NCBI GenBank assembly: GCA_036169595.1
Contig: CM069768.1
Span: forward strand, 4,148,001 to 4,212,000
Length of the DNA: 64,000 bases
DNA from: Dictyostelium firmibasis
Taxonomy: Eukaryota; Evosea; Eumycetozoa; Dictyosteliales; Dictyosteliaceae
Direction of reading: 5' to 3'
The translations under genes were made by a program, and so were the position numbers. A model generated the notes under the pieces. That model searched no databases and had not been told where the DNA came from. It saw only the letters and a program-made list of their open reading frames with translations. Below are positions 1 to 14,204 of the stretch, piece after piece (the first letter of the stretch is position 1; every line of letters begins with the position of its first letter).

Positions 1-139
1 CAAAAAATAATAAAAAAATTAAAAAAATATTTACACACATTATGGAATTTGATGCGAATAAGCTAAGGGCTGATTTCGAATAAGACCGTAAATCTCTTTG
101 ATAAAATTACAAATTTTTTTATTTTATATAATTAATATA

Positions 140-363
<224 letters not shown>

Positions 364-674
364 AATATTATAATATTTAAATTAAATAATTACCTTTAAT
401 AATTCATAATACTTGTTTACTTTGAATAAATAAAATTTTGTGGAAAAAAAAAAAAATTTAATTTAAATTAAAAAAAAAACTTGCAAGTTGATGAAAATGA
501 AAAAAAGCCAAAAAATATTTTTTATAACACTTAAACAATTTATAAAAAATATAAATACAATATAATTAATTAAATCTAAAAAAATAAATCTTCTTAAAAA
601 TGATGTGGACATCCTTTTTTTTTTTAATTAAAAATATTTATTAAATAAATTTGTAACTTTTTTTTTTTTTTTTT

Positions 675-707
675 ACCTGATAAGACGCGAGGTCTACCGG
701 CGTGTTA
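675..707. other. Short GC-rich island of unknown origin
   Basis: About 18 of 33 bases are G or C, immediately after a 14-base T run, in DNA otherwise around 15-20% GC. Codons in either direction (CGA, CCG, GCG) are ones this genome avoids, so it is not host coding DNA. No tRNA fold or rRNA signature that I recognise. Its nature is unknown. Confidence 0.5.
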
Positions 708-858
708 ATTACAAATAAATTGTCTTTATTGTTTAATTTTTAAATTTTTTTATTTATTTTTGTTGGTTTTAATTTGTATTATAACTTGTTTTTGTTATTT
801 TTTGTTTTTATATTTTTTTTTTTTTTTTTTTTTTAATATTATTATTATTTTTTACTAT

Positions 859-889
<31 letters not shown>

Positions 890-1243
890 AAAGCTCCAAG
901 TTTTGTTAAGAAAAATCATGATGATATTCATTTTTTATGAAAACCTATACATATAATTTAATTTATAAAAAGAAATTTGGAAGGTGAATTTTTAAAAAAA
1001 TTGGGTGATTTCAAATCACTTGTATTGTTCATCCTAATAATTTTTTAAAAAAAAGAAGACCAAATTTGATTTTGTACATATTTATCTAAATTATATTTTT
1101 GCTTTTTTGAATTGGAAAAAAACAGAAATAACAACATTTTTTAATTTTTTCTTTAAAATATCTAAATTTTTTTATTTTAATTATTTGTTTTTTTTTTTTA
1201 TTTCATTTTTTTCTAAATATTCCCCTTTTTTTTGAAAAAACTG

Positions 1244-1280
<37 letters not shown>

Positions 1281-1369
1281 TATTCCTCTCGGTTTTTTTT
1301 ATTTTTTTTTTTTATTATTATTTAATTTATATATTTTCAAAATATTTTTTTTGGAAATTTACATTAACA

Positions 1370-2797
1370 ATGATTTCAAACTTTAAAATTTTATCAACAA
1401 CACCAATAACAACAAAAACAACAAATATAATAAAATCGATAAATCTGACAAATGGAGAAAGATATTTTTCAAAATTTGTTCCACATTTTAAAACTTTATC
1501 AACAACACCAGTAAATTTTGAAAATGATTTACTTGGTTTGAAAGAAAGGAAGGATGAAGTTTCAAAGAAATTTAAGGTTTATAATGATACAGAAAAAAAA
1601 AATCGTCGTTTTGATATTACTTTTAAAAATAATAGTATTAAAAGAAAAAATAATACATTTATTGAAGCCAATAATGTTAATTATAAAAAATTCGATAGTT
1701 CAAAGTATATTTCAAATAAACCAGAGAGAAGAAATATTCAATTAATAGATCAAGCAGTATATGGTATAAACCCAGTTTGGGTCGCATTATCATCTGAAAA
1801 TAGAACATTCAATGTATTATATATTTGTGGTTCTTTGTTACCAAAATTAGAAGAATTAGGTATAAATATCGATAAAATTGAAAACTCTGAAAAAGAATAT
1901 ACTTCAGATTTTAATTATAGCTATGGAAATGAGAATATTGAAGAATTAAATAAACAACAATTTGAACAATCTGAACAACAAAAGCAACAAAAAGAAGAAG
2001 AAGAAGAAGAAGTAGAAGAAGAAGAAGATATTGAAGTTGAAAATAATAATTTTAAAACGATTAATAGATATAATGATAGAAAGAATTTAAAAGCATTAAA
2101 AGAAATTGTTAGAAATGGATTTAAATCAAAGATACCAGTTGTTTCAGTGAATAAAGGTATATTAGATTCATTCTCAAAAGGTAGACCACATCAAGGTGTA
2201 ATTTTAGATGCATCACCATTAACTTTATTAAATATTGACTTTTTGGAGAGATTTGATGCAAATGAAAGATTAAATAATACTAGAACCTTTGGTAAGATTA
2301 ATAGGGATAAATATCCATTATGGTTAGTTTTAGATGAATTATGGGATCCACAAAATGTAGGTGCAATCATTAGATCATGTAGTTTCTTTAATATCGATGG
2401 TGTTGTAATTTCAAATAAGAACACAAGTCCAATCACCCCAGCTGCATCTAAATCAAGTTCAGGTGCCTGTGAAAGTTTTATAATTAATCGTACTGAATCA
2501 ATTGAAGGTTTTTTAAAATCTAGTCAAAGAAATGGTTGGAGAGTAGTTGGTACTTCATTGGATTCTAATAATGAAAATCAACCGTGTGTCGATATTAATG
2601 AAGTTAAATTGAATGAACCTACAATTCTTGTACTAGGTAATGAAGGTTTTGGTTTAAAACCTTCAATCTTAGAGATTTGTAATAAAACAATTAAAATCTC
2701 TGGTGGTAATTATAAAATTGATTCTTTAAATGTCTCTGTAACTTCTGGTATTTTAATTCATACATTATTATCATCATCGACTTTATTAAAAAATTAA
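1370..2797 (+). CDS. mrm1: Mitochondrial rRNA 2'-O-ribose methyltransferase, Mrm1/SpoU family
   Basis: Single exon, 475 residues. It is predicted to transfer a methyl group from S-adenosylmethionine to a ribose 2'-hydroxyl in mitochondrial large-subunit rRNA. The C-terminal half has the three SPOUT trefoil-knot motifs: LVLDELWDPQNVGAIIRSC (about residues 320-338), LVLGNEGFGL (about 420-429) and IDSLNVSVTSGILIH (about 449-463). These match the Mrm1 pattern, including the TPxxSKxSSGA segment between motifs 1 and 2. An upstream substrate-binding region starts near YGINPVWVAL. The first ~35 residues are rich in Ser, Thr, Lys and Asn with few acidic residues, consistent with mitochondrial import. 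A Glu/Gln-rich segment (about 199-225) splits the N-terminal domain and is probably a low-complexity insertion. The ATG at 1370 follows an A-rich leader and is the first in frame. What I see are the motifs; the mitochondrial location is inferred from family and N terminus. Confidence 0.9.
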   Translation: MISNFKILSTTPITTKTTNIIKSINLTNGERYFSKFVPHFKTLSTTPVNFENDLLGLKERKDEVSKKFKVYNDTEKKNRRFDITFKNNSIKRKNNTFIEANNVNYKKFDSSKYISNKPERRNIQLIDQAVYGINPVWVALSSENRTFNVLYICGSLLPKLEELGINIDKIENSEKEYTSDFNYSYGNENIEELNKQQFEQSEQQKQQKEEEEEEVEEEEDIEVENNNFKTINRYNDRKNLKALKEIVRNGFKSKIPVVSVNKGILDSFSKGRPHQGVILDASPLTLLNIDFLERFDANERLNNTRTFGKINRDKYPLWLVLDELWDPQNVGAIIRSCSFFNIDGVVISNKNTSPITPAASKSSSGACESFIINRTESIEGFLKSSQRNGWRVVGTSLDSNNENQPCVDINEVKLNEPTILVLGNEGFGLKPSILEICNKTIKISGGNYKIDSLNVSVTSGILIHTLLSSSTLLKN

Positions 2798-2898
2798 ATA
2801 AATAATTAATTTTTTTTGAAAAAAAAATAAATAATATAAAATTTTTTTGTACTATATTATTTTATATCATTTTTATTATTTTTTTTATTTTTATTTTT

Positions 2899-3778
2899 TT
2901 AAGCAAAGAAAACAACGAAAATTACAATAAATATAATTAAAACCAAAAATATTTTTAAAATTAAACCTCTATTTGACGATACATTTATAAGTGTTTGAAT
3001 TAAAGAATCATGACCTCTTGAAATGTTTCCTAAAGAATCATCCATATTTGCATCGATTCTTTCAATGACCTCACCTTGCATCGACACTAAGTTTGCCAAT
3101 TGTGTGAAAATACCTTCCAATTGATGAATGGTTGATGATATATTTTCAGCTGCTCTTAAACGACTCGATGAATAATCGGTTGTATGCATCATTAATTCTT
3201 GAGGCATTAAAATTGAATGTTCATTTGAATTATCATCATCTTCCATTTCATATTTATATAATGCTGAATCTATATATAATAGAAAAAAAAAAAAAAAAAA
3301 TTAATTAAATAATTAATTGTTTATATATAGATGGGAAAAAAAAAGCAGATGATGACGACGACAACACAACAAATACAAGGCGTTGAGAGTGGTCGCAATG
3401 GAGATATATAGTAGGTGTGGATATTGATATTGAAATTTGAAATTGAAATTGAAATTGAAAAGTATATAGGTGTATATATTGATAGACAGAGGGTGGCATA
3501 TATTTATACATATATACAAATAGAAAAATAAAAACAAAATAAAAAAAAAAAATTATTTAAACTCTCTCACTAACCATCTCTGTTTGTTGTGTTACGGTGC
3601 CTAATATCACTTTTAGAAGAAGAAACATTACTATTTCCTGATGGGTGTTCGAGTGATGAACCTGGTGGTGATGAAAATGTATTTGAATAACCTGAAAAAC
3701 TATCTTTTTTCTCTTGTTGTTGTTTTAAACTCTATATCACAAATATATATTAATATTAACATTACTCTATTTTTTCCC

Positions 3779-3812
<34 letters not shown>

Positions 3813-3836
3813 ATTATTATTATAATTATTATTATA

Positions 3837-3923
<87 letters not shown>

Positions 3924-4453
3924 ATCATCTATATACCTCTGTTCTAACTTCTAGAATATCTTTGAAATCTTTTGTCGCATTTGTTAATTTTAAATTTAAA
4001 AATCCAACTATAGTCTCTGAATGATCACCAGTTTGTTTATTTGGTTGTCTTGATGATTTGACATATTGGTCAAGTGATGATAAATCTTTATTTAACTTTT
4101 GTATATCTTGTTTTATAATAAATGTTAATTCTTCAATTTGTGCTGAAGAATCCATAAATAGTCTAGTATTTTTCGCCACTGATTTTTAAAAATAATATTA
4201 GTATTACTACTAATTGGATATATAAGAAATAATGGATATATATAAATATAAAGATTTTACTATTTGTTAATTTTATTAATTTCTCTGAAGTTTCATAAAC
4301 TCCTCTGCTAATTTCCGCTGCTGCATAAGAGAATTGTGATTTTTGTGAGGGTTGTTTTTTCCCTTTATGTGCTGTCGATCCATTTTGCTCCTGTTTGTGT
4401 CTTAAAGTTTCAGCTAAATTACCAAATTCTGATGTTCTATCTTTATATACCAT
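2899..4453 (-). CDS. stx5: Syntaxin 5 (Sed5-type Qa-SNARE), four exons
   Basis: Exons on the minus strand are 4453-4261, 4178-3937, 3731-3575 and 3269-2899; every junction is GT-AG and keeps frame, giving 320 residues. The N terminus has the short peptide YKDRTSEF, matching the Sly1/SM-protein-binding motif of syntaxin 5. Exon 2 carries an Habc-like helix (IEELTFIIKQDIQKLN) with close family resemblance. The SNARE helix lies at about 230-292 with the zero-layer glutamine in VSMQGEVIERID (about Q262). One C-terminal transmembrane anchor follows (about 299-320). The protein should act in ER-Golgi and intra-Golgi fusion as the Qa component. A Ser/Asn-rich linker in exon 3 precedes the SNARE motif. 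Intron 2 contains a long ATT tract and intron 3 a GAAATT-like repeat. The gene is convergent with mrm1, with ~100 bp between stops. Confidence 0.93.
3780..3923. repeat. (ATT)n tract inside syntaxin 5 intron 2
   Basis: Interrupted by three ATA units near its left end. On the transcript strand it reads AAT. It lies between the exon 2 donor (3936) and the exon 3 acceptor (3732), so it is removed by splicing. Confidence 0.95.
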
Positions 4454-6571
<2,118 letters not shown>

Positions 6572-8865
6572 ATGATAATAAAAAAAATAAAGGAAATAAT
6601 TTTATTGGTAATATTATCTATATTATTTGGTAATAATAATAATAATAATATATATAATAAAAATGGTATTGTTTTTGCACAGTTTCCAACAGGATTTCAA
6701 GGTGGGGGAGGTGGAGTAACAAGTGGATTAATGGGTTCATCACTTTCAATGGGAGGTGCTAGAATTAAAAAGTCGTCAAGTATTACAAGTCCAGCAATAG
6801 ATAGCTCATTATTATCACCAATCGGTGGAAATATATTCCCAATAAACAATAGAATAAATGATAAAACAACAGGTGGTTTATTAAACCAATCACCAATACA
6901 AGATTTAACAACAGGTAGTTTAATTTCTTCACCATTTTTAGCATCAACATCATCAAGTGGAAAATCTGATTTAGCAGTATCATCATCACCATCCCCTTCT
7001 TCTGCAACATCAACATCAATATCAACAACAACAACAACAACATCACCATCACCATCATCAACACCATCATTATTATCTCAAATTGTAACAGAATCTGTAT
7101 CACCTTCACCTGAACCAATAAATCAAGTATTGATTGAGAAAAGTGATTCTAGTAGTATAGCACCACCACAAAATACATTATTATCTAGAATACCTAAAAC
7201 TACAATTTTAAAAAAGAAAACAATACCACCACAACCTACAAACAATTTAAATATAAATTTAATAAGTGAAGAGGATGGAGAAGATGATGATTCCGAATAT
7301 AATACATTACCAACTCAAATTATGGTTTGTGTGGGTAGTATTTGTCCTAATGGTGCATGTATGGATGATTCACCAAATTGTATTGGTCAATTAAATGATA
7401 TCACAACGAGATGTCCATACGATACACCTGTTAGATGTCCAGATGGATCTTGTAGCCAATCATTGGGTTTATGCCAAACGTCAACTTTAAATTGCACTCT
7501 AGGTGTTTGTCCAAATGGTCAATGTGCACCTTGTAATCAATATGATGGTTGTCCAATCGATATACCATTTCAATGTCCAACTGGTGTTTGTTCAAAATAT
7601 GCTTCACAATGTCAAAAATGTTTAAATGGTCATATGAAATGTTTTGATGGTTCTTGTCAATCACCTTGTCCATATGTATGTATATTTTATTCATTTAAAA
7701 TAAAAAAACAAAAAAAAAAATTAATAACTTTATTATTTATTTTTTCTATTTAGCCACCATTTTATTATAAACCAATTACATTATCTAGAAATATAATTGA
7801 TGGTAAAAAGGAAACTAAAGTAACAGTGAATAGTTATGAACAACCATTGGATTATAATTCAAATCATATTAAAATATTAGATATTTATATTGAATCTGAA
7901 ACATTACCAAGTAATACATTATTAAAAGTTCAATCTGTACCCGACTCTTCAGTTGAATTAGTTAAAGGAGAACAAAGTTGGCCTAATAATTATAATTATC
8001 AATTGGCCTTATTATCACCAATCATTAATATAACAGCATCTTATAATGGTACATCATTAAAACATTTTTCAAAAAAAATTAGATTTGAATTTAATTTAAT
8101 TAATAACCCAACGTTTGTAAGTATATATATATATATTGATTGTTTTTTATTTTTTTTTAAAAAAAAGAGTATTTTTATTAATCATTTTCTTTTTAATTTT
8201 TGGAAAAAAAGGATATAAATAAAATTTGTTTTGGATTTATAAATGAAACAAGTGGTAGATGGGAAAAAGTCTCAAATGTTACAATTGAAAATTCAATGAT
8301 GGTTGGTTATACTGATCATTTTACATCATTTGCAATGTTAACATCATATAATGGTGATCCTATAATTGGATCAAATTATAAGGGTTTGAATTCACAAAAC
8401 GATAATGACTCACCCTTTGCAATGAAAGAGAAAAATATACCAAGACTAATGGGAATTGTATTTGGATGTATTGGTGCATGTCTTTTAATTATTATAATTG
8501 GTGTTTGTTGGCATCATTCTTCCAAACATGGTGGATTAAGACATTGGCTAATATCACGTGGTTCTAAACCTTCAACCCCATCTCATGGTAGTCCAAAAAT
8601 TAATGAGTCAGGGGAAATAATTCTAAATAATAGTACAAGTAGTATAATAAGTACTACCAGTATTTGTAGTAGTAGCAGTACCAATAACCTTGTAAATAGT
8701 ATAAGTAGTAATAGTTTAAATATTAATAATAGTACTAGTATCAATATAAATAATAATGATTATAATATTAATAATAATAATAATAATAATATTGAAAATA
8801 ATAACGATTGCTCAAACAAAGTAATCAATAATAATCATAGTAGTGATGAACTAATAAAAAAGTAA
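6572..8865 (+). CDS. Cys-rich type I membrane protein with GPS-like juxtamembrane motif
   Basis: Exons 6572-7675, 7754-8116 and 8212-8865 join in frame to 706 residues. A hydrophobic signal peptide (residues ~1-36, interrupted by an Asn run) leads into a Ser/Thr/Pro-rich stalk (~50-230). A cysteine-rich block (~250-368) is built of repeated CPNGxC, CPxGxC and CFDGSC units, suggesting disulfide-rich modules. Exon 2 encodes a beta-rich segment. Exon 3 begins with CFGF...W...GYTDHFTSFAML (about 495-532), which resembles the GPS motif of GAIN domains (C..W...C...HLTSFAVL) but lacks a clear cleavage dipeptide and the inner cysteines. A single transmembrane helix (about 567-589) is followed by a Ser/Asn-rich cytoplasmic tail. 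I do not recognise a named orthologue. A surface receptor or adhesion role is inference from architecture only. Confidence 0.8.
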
Positions 8866-9243
8866 AATCTTTTTTTTCTATGAAAGTGGATATTATTTAA
8901 ATAAAAAAAATAAAATAAAAAAATAAAATAAAATAAAAAAGCTAATTGGTCCAATCACAATCCATATGGTGGATTTTGGTTAATAATGCACACAAATTTT
9001 TTATCAATGACTTGAAATCTAACAATTTTTTTTCACAGAATTTATATTGAACATTCATATTATTATAAAAATCTTTTGTTGATCGGTTTAAAGGGAGTAA
9101 AAAAAATTAAAAAAAAAAAAATATTTTTTTAAATAATCCTGCAAAAAAAAAAAAAAATTAAAAATATCTTTTTTGATTATCAAGATGTCGACATAAAATA
9201 TTTTATTTTTTTTTTTTTTTTTATTTTTTCTATTTTCTATTTT

Positions 9244-9276
<33 letters not shown>

Positions 9277-9428
9277 CTTATATAATTATACCTTGTACTA
9301 TTACAATTTATGTGTTAATAAATATATAAAAAAAAAAATAAAAAAACTTAATCCTTTCTTGTATTATATAAATTAAAAATCAGATTCAAAAAAATAATTT
9401 TAAAAAAAAATAAACTAAATAAAACAAA
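8866..9428. other. Intergenic, 3' flank then elongase promoter
   Basis: The left part has two small adjacent inverted repeats: ATTGGTCCAAT at 8945-8955, and AATCCA/TGGATT arms at 8959-8964 and 8970-8975. They are plausible 3'-end structures of the upstream gene. The right part is T-rich, then A-rich, up to the elongase start. No gene seen. Confidence 0.6.
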
Positions 9429-9875
9429 ATGGTAAGTGAAAACACCTTGTGATTATTTTTTATTTTTTTTTTTTTTGAAATTTTTTTTTTTATTTTTATT
9501 TTTATTTTTATTTTTTTTTTTTATCTCAGTGACTAATTTTTCATTTTTTTTTCATTTTTTTTTTTTTTTTTATCATAATAATTTTAATAATAATAAAATG
9601 CAGTCAGCAACTACACCAGTAGCTCCAAACTATTTGGACTTAGTTCCAATTGATTTTATGATGAAATTACTTCCAACAGAGTATACCTTTCAAAGTTTAT
9701 TTGAAGTTGATTACAGTAAATGGGATTGGAGTCAATTAATCCCATCAAAAGATTTCAAATATGTCGAGGGTGTTACACCATTCACAAATAAAAATTTCAT
9801 TTTTATGTCCATTTTCATCTATCTCCTAACCGTTTTATCAATCAAAGTAAGTTATCGTTCGAATTTTCCAAATAC

Positions 9876-9915
<40 letters not shown>

Positions 9916-10851
9916 TTTCACGATTTTTTTTTTTGCCAAAACCTTTTTTTTTATTTTTATTTTTGTTTTATTATTTTTTTTCATATTTCTTTTATTAATA
10001 AAAATATTTTAAATTTTAAAAAAAAAAAAAAAAAAAAAAAAATAGGTTTTATTCAATGTTTTAAATACAAAAGGATGGAAGCTTGGAATGGTATCAGGTA
10101 TTCATAATTTAATTTTGTGTATTTGGTCATTTGTTATGTGTGCAGGTTTATCATATGATCTTTTAATTTTATTCACTTCCGAGCATGGTATCAATGCATT
10201 ATTCTGTTCACCAGAATCAAATCCATTAACTGGAAGAGTATTCTATTGGCACTATTTATATTTTATTAGTAAATTTTACGAATTTATTGATACATTAATT
10301 ATTGTCTTAAAAAGAGTAAATATACATATTAATATAATTATCTTTGAGATAACTATAATCAATAAATTTAATACTAATTGTAATCAATGTTTAATTAATT
10401 AATTAATAAATAAATAAATAAACATAAACAGAGAGAATTAATTTTCTTACATATTTGGCATCATGCAGTTGTTGTATTAATTGTTTGGACATGGTTACCA
10501 GGAGTTGCATATGCAAGTGTTGGTATGTTTGCCAACACATTGGTTCATGTATTTATGTATTATTATTATTTTAGAACATCAATTAATCCATCAATTAGAA
10601 TTTGGTGGAAATCATATCTTACAAGTGGTCAATTATTCCAATTTTCAATGTCATTCATATTGGCAATTCCATTCCTTTTACAAGATATTTCATTAAATTC
10701 AACCACTGGTAAATTTAATCATTCTTGTAAAGGTTGGGGTCCATTTGGTTTCACAATGTTAAATAATTTAATATTTTTATTATTATTCATTAATTTCTAT
10801 ATTCAAACATACACTAGAAAATCTTCAACTAGAAAATCAAAATCTGAATAA
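9429..10851 (+). CDS. ELO-family very-long-chain fatty acid elongase, four exons
   Basis: Condensing enzyme of microsomal fatty-acid elongation (adds two carbons from malonyl-CoA), ER membrane. Exons 9429-9431, 9604-9846, 10046-10315 and 10432-10851 give 311 residues. Hallmarks: FYWHYLYFISKFYEFIDTLI (K-x-x-E-x-x-D-T box), the catalytic histidine box HIWHH (about 179-183), HVFMYYYYF, and several hydrophobic helices; the Lys/Arg/Ser-rich end may serve ER retention. Exon 1 would be a bare ATG followed directly by a consensus GTAAGT donor. The alternative start is the ATG at 9598, inside that intron, giving MQSATTP instead of MSATTP; either way the rest is unchanged. Intron 2 and intron 3 are extremely A/T-rich. 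The gene is convergent with the winged-helix gene downstream. Confidence 0.9.
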
Positions 10852-11499
10852 AAAAAACATTGTAACTACGAGCTATATATATGCAATGTTTTGTTATTGA
10901 AAACCAGACATCTATAAATAATAAATTAGAATTTTTTAAAGGAAAAAAAAAATAGGAAAATAGGACAAATTATTAAATTTTTTTTTTTATAATATTTTTT
11001 ATTTTTTTTTATTTTTTTTTTTTGATGATATAAAACACATTTGTAATGGATTTAATTTAAATCCATTAGTGTTGATTGTACAATTAATTATAATGATATT
11101 TAAGGTATTGATATATAATAACTTTTTTTTTTTTTTTTTTTTTTTTTTCTCTTTTTTTTTTCTTTTTTTTTTTTTTAGTTGATGAGCTTTATCTTTGTTT
11201 GGATTCTTTTTTTGATTCTTTTAAATTTTACTAGTATATTTATATAAATTATTCGCGTTAAATGAATTTCTATTTTTTTTTTTTTCTATTTTACAAAATT
11301 ATTTACAAGTTTTTTAAAAAATGAAATTGGTGTCCATTAATGATAACAACAAATTGGTTTGTTATTATTAATTGATTATTATATTGATGAAAAATATTAT
11401 TATAATTAAGAGGGATTTATATATTATTGAAAAAAGGTAATCGCACATTATTATTTATATATCCTTTTTTTAATAATACATAGGTTATTCTTTTAATAT
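10852..11499. other. Convergent intergenic region with a long palindrome
   Basis: Lies between two 3' ends. Besides the hairpin at 10854-10892 it contains a 25-base near-palindrome at 11044-11068: arms TAATGGATTTAA and TTAAATCCATTA with a single central T. Long T runs occupy 11120-11180. No coding evidence. Confidence 0.6.
10854..10892 (+). terminator. Inverted repeat just past the elongase stop
   Basis: Nine-bp perfect arms AAAACATTG (10854-10862) and CAATGTTTT (10884-10892) around a 21-base loop, starting 3 bases after the stop codon. It is likely a structure in the 3' UTR or a 3'-end signal; function inferred only from position. Confidence 0.4.
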
Positions 11500-12451
11500 T
11501 TAATATGTACAATTTAAGATTAAATTTTGTTGTTGGATTTTAGTGAGTTTGGCACTATTTGGTGATGGTGGTGGGTTACCACCATTATTATTATCTACAA
11601 CATCTTCTTCAATATTACTGCTATTATTATTGTTATTATTATTGGGGGTATGTTGTTGTGCTTGTTGGTTATGTTGTTGTTGTTGATGTAAGAAGTGTTG
11701 TTGTTGAACTTGTAAATGATGATTATGAATTGAGGATTTCAACAATTCTGATGGAACTTTAACGCTACTATTATTGGTTATTGAGAAACCTGGATTGGTT
11801 TGGGAATTAACCTTATAATTATTTCCTCCAAAAGGATTTGGAAGTGGTGATACCTTGAAAGGTTCATCGGAACCACTGAATAATAATGGACTCTTAGATG
11901 CACTTGCAGAGGGAGATGTACTATTGTTACCACTGGCACTCTTCCATGGAGAGAATGGATTCGATGGGATTGGTGGTGAAGAACCATTACCAATTGTCGA
12001 ATGATGGTTAGCAGATAACAATGATGGACTCGATGAATGGTAAGTTGGAGGTGGTGGTGAAATTGTACCACCGTTATTATTTCCACCGTCTAAAATTGTA
12101 ATGTGTGAGGTTGAATGTTGGGGTGGAGTATTAATTGAAGGGCCATTTAAAGTTAAGTTGTTATTAAAGTTGGACAATGAAAAATGTACACCACTTGCAG
12201 TTAACAATGGGGAATTTCCGACAATCGAAGGACTAGTAGTTAGCGAAGAGTTTACAACATTTGATTGGCTAGTTGTCATTGAGGGTGGATTATTACCTCT
12301 TGGAGTTCTACATTTTGGTGATGGTGTATCAGAGAAAATCATTGGTGAATACTTTAATAATAATAATTCCTCCTCGGTGAAACGTTCTTCATCATGAGCT
12401 TTTCTTTTTCTATTTAAATCATTATCTTCTTCATTTCCACTATTGTTATTG

Positions 12452-12483
<32 letters not shown>

Positions 12484-13182
12484 GTTGTTGTTGTTATTAT
12501 TGTTATTATTTACAAGTTGTTGTGGTGATGCAGTGGTTTGTACAAATGAAGTTTTTCTTTTTGGGAAATTTCTATATAATGGATCTTCTCTTGGTGATTT
12601 AGTGGAACGTGGTGATAAACCTGCTTCGGGGGTTAAAGATATATTTGAATTTGAAACAATGGTTGGTGTACCATTACCATTGGCATTTAAACCTTCTTCA
12701 TCATCGTAGATTGAGTTTTCCTTGTCTGGTGGTAATGACCATGGATTTAATGGTTGGATTAATCTCCAATGACCATTGCAACCCATAGCGTCCCAACCAG
12801 ATTCGAAATGACGACAATGACTAAGTGAATCTTGAACTTGTTTTCTCCAACGATCAGATTTTGCGGTGTTAATGGATAGATGATCCCAATGTGAGTCTAC
12901 ATAGGTGTAGATATCTTTCTTGAGGTTGAAATATTTTTTCTCTGGATGCAAGACACTAAGACAATAGAGAGCGACACGTAATTTCAAAGTCCAAGTTGCT
13001 CTTCTCTTTTGGAGACAACTTGGTGTACCATTTACACAAAGCATACATCCATCATATTCGTATGGTGTTGATACCAATATCTTTGTATGAGGAGAGCATG
13101 GATTTGAAGATGATGGTGATTTACTAATATTATTTGCCAAATTGGCTAAATTTACAGTTGGAATAATAATCGAATCTTTCAT
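11500..13182 (-). CDS. Winged-helix-like putative nuclear regulator, Asn/Ser/Gln-rich
   Basis: Single exon, 560 residues. The conserved part is the N-terminal ~155 residues. First comes YDGCMLCVNGTPSCL, a Cys-containing patch. WTLKLRVALYCLSVLHPEKK follows, with a helix-rich stretch. Then WRKQVQDSLSHCRHFESG...GHWRLI resembles the recognition-helix and wing region of forkhead-like domains (W...LS....F..G..G.W.L), as in the N-terminal region of ASH2-type proteins. The rest is low complexity: an Asn run (about 229-248), Ser/Pro/Thr-rich SP motifs, and a His/Gln run near the end. That composition is typical of Dictyostelium transcription factors. A CudA-family assignment was considered but I cannot confirm it. 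DNA binding is inference. The exceptionally long gene-free DNA upstream (13183-17751) supports complex developmental control. Confidence 0.65.
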
Positions 13183-13811
13183 CTTGTTTAAATTATTATT
13201 GCTAGCTATTTTTTTTTTTTTTTGATATTGTTTTTATTATTATTATTATTATTAATATTAATATTTATTTTATTTAATTAATTATTAATTATAATTTTTT
13301 TTTTTATTATTATTACACGTTTATATAAATATTATTTTGTTTATTTGTTAAAAATTAAGTAATTTAATCTAAATATTTAATTTTAAATAAAAAAAAATTA
13401 GTATTAGTTTTTTTTTTGGAGAAAAAAAATAAAAATTAAAAAAAAAAAAAAAAAAAAACAAAATAAAATAAAATCCTTTTTTAGTGCGAGTTTTGTTTAT
13501 TAAAAAAAAAAAAAATTCCTTAATTTTTTTATTAAATTCGTATATATATATATATATATATTGAAAAATTAAAAAAATAAAAAATAATAATTATTATATA
13601 AATATGATGAAATACACCTTATAATTATTTTTTTTTTTTTTTTTTTTTTTTGCAAGTGGGTTTAATATTATTATTATTATTGAAGAAAAATACCCACAAT
13701 AAAAATTAAAAGACACAATTTTTTTACGAAATACTACTAATATTTAAACAATTTAAATTTATATTTATTTTTTAGATAACTATACTTTTTTTTATAGAAA
13801 ATAAACACTTT

Positions 13812-13880
<69 letters not shown>

Positions 13881-14204
13881 GGATAACTAGAGATATTTTA
13901 TTTATTATAATAAAAAATTATTTATATATATTATTGGGGTGGTTATTTTTTTTTTTTTTTTTTTTTAAAATAACAATTTTGTTAAAAAAATTTTACACAC
14001 TCTAATTTAAATACAAAACAATATATAAAAAACCAATTACACCAATTATTGAGAGTTTTATTGATTGTTTTTTTTTTTTTTTTTTTTTTTAATTTATTTT
14101 ATTTATTTTTTTTTAATGTTATTATTTTAATTAAAAAAAAATGAAAAAAATAAATAAAAATAATTACTCAAACTAATAAACACACTATAATTCAATGCGA
14201 TTAC

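Noticed and set aside
3305-3537. Two overlapping minus-strand frames in syntaxin 5 intron 3
   Set aside because: They lie between a clear donor (3574) and acceptor (3270); their text is low-complexity repeat.
9436-9597. Phe-rich N-terminal extension of the elongase
   Set aside because: It is T-rich intron sequence after a consensus GTAAGT donor; not compatible with an ELO N terminus.
11500-13182. Naming the winged-helix-like gene cudA or a paralogue
   Set aside because: The organism and long promoter fit, but I cannot match the domain sequence from memory; the winged-helix pattern is the only supported statement.
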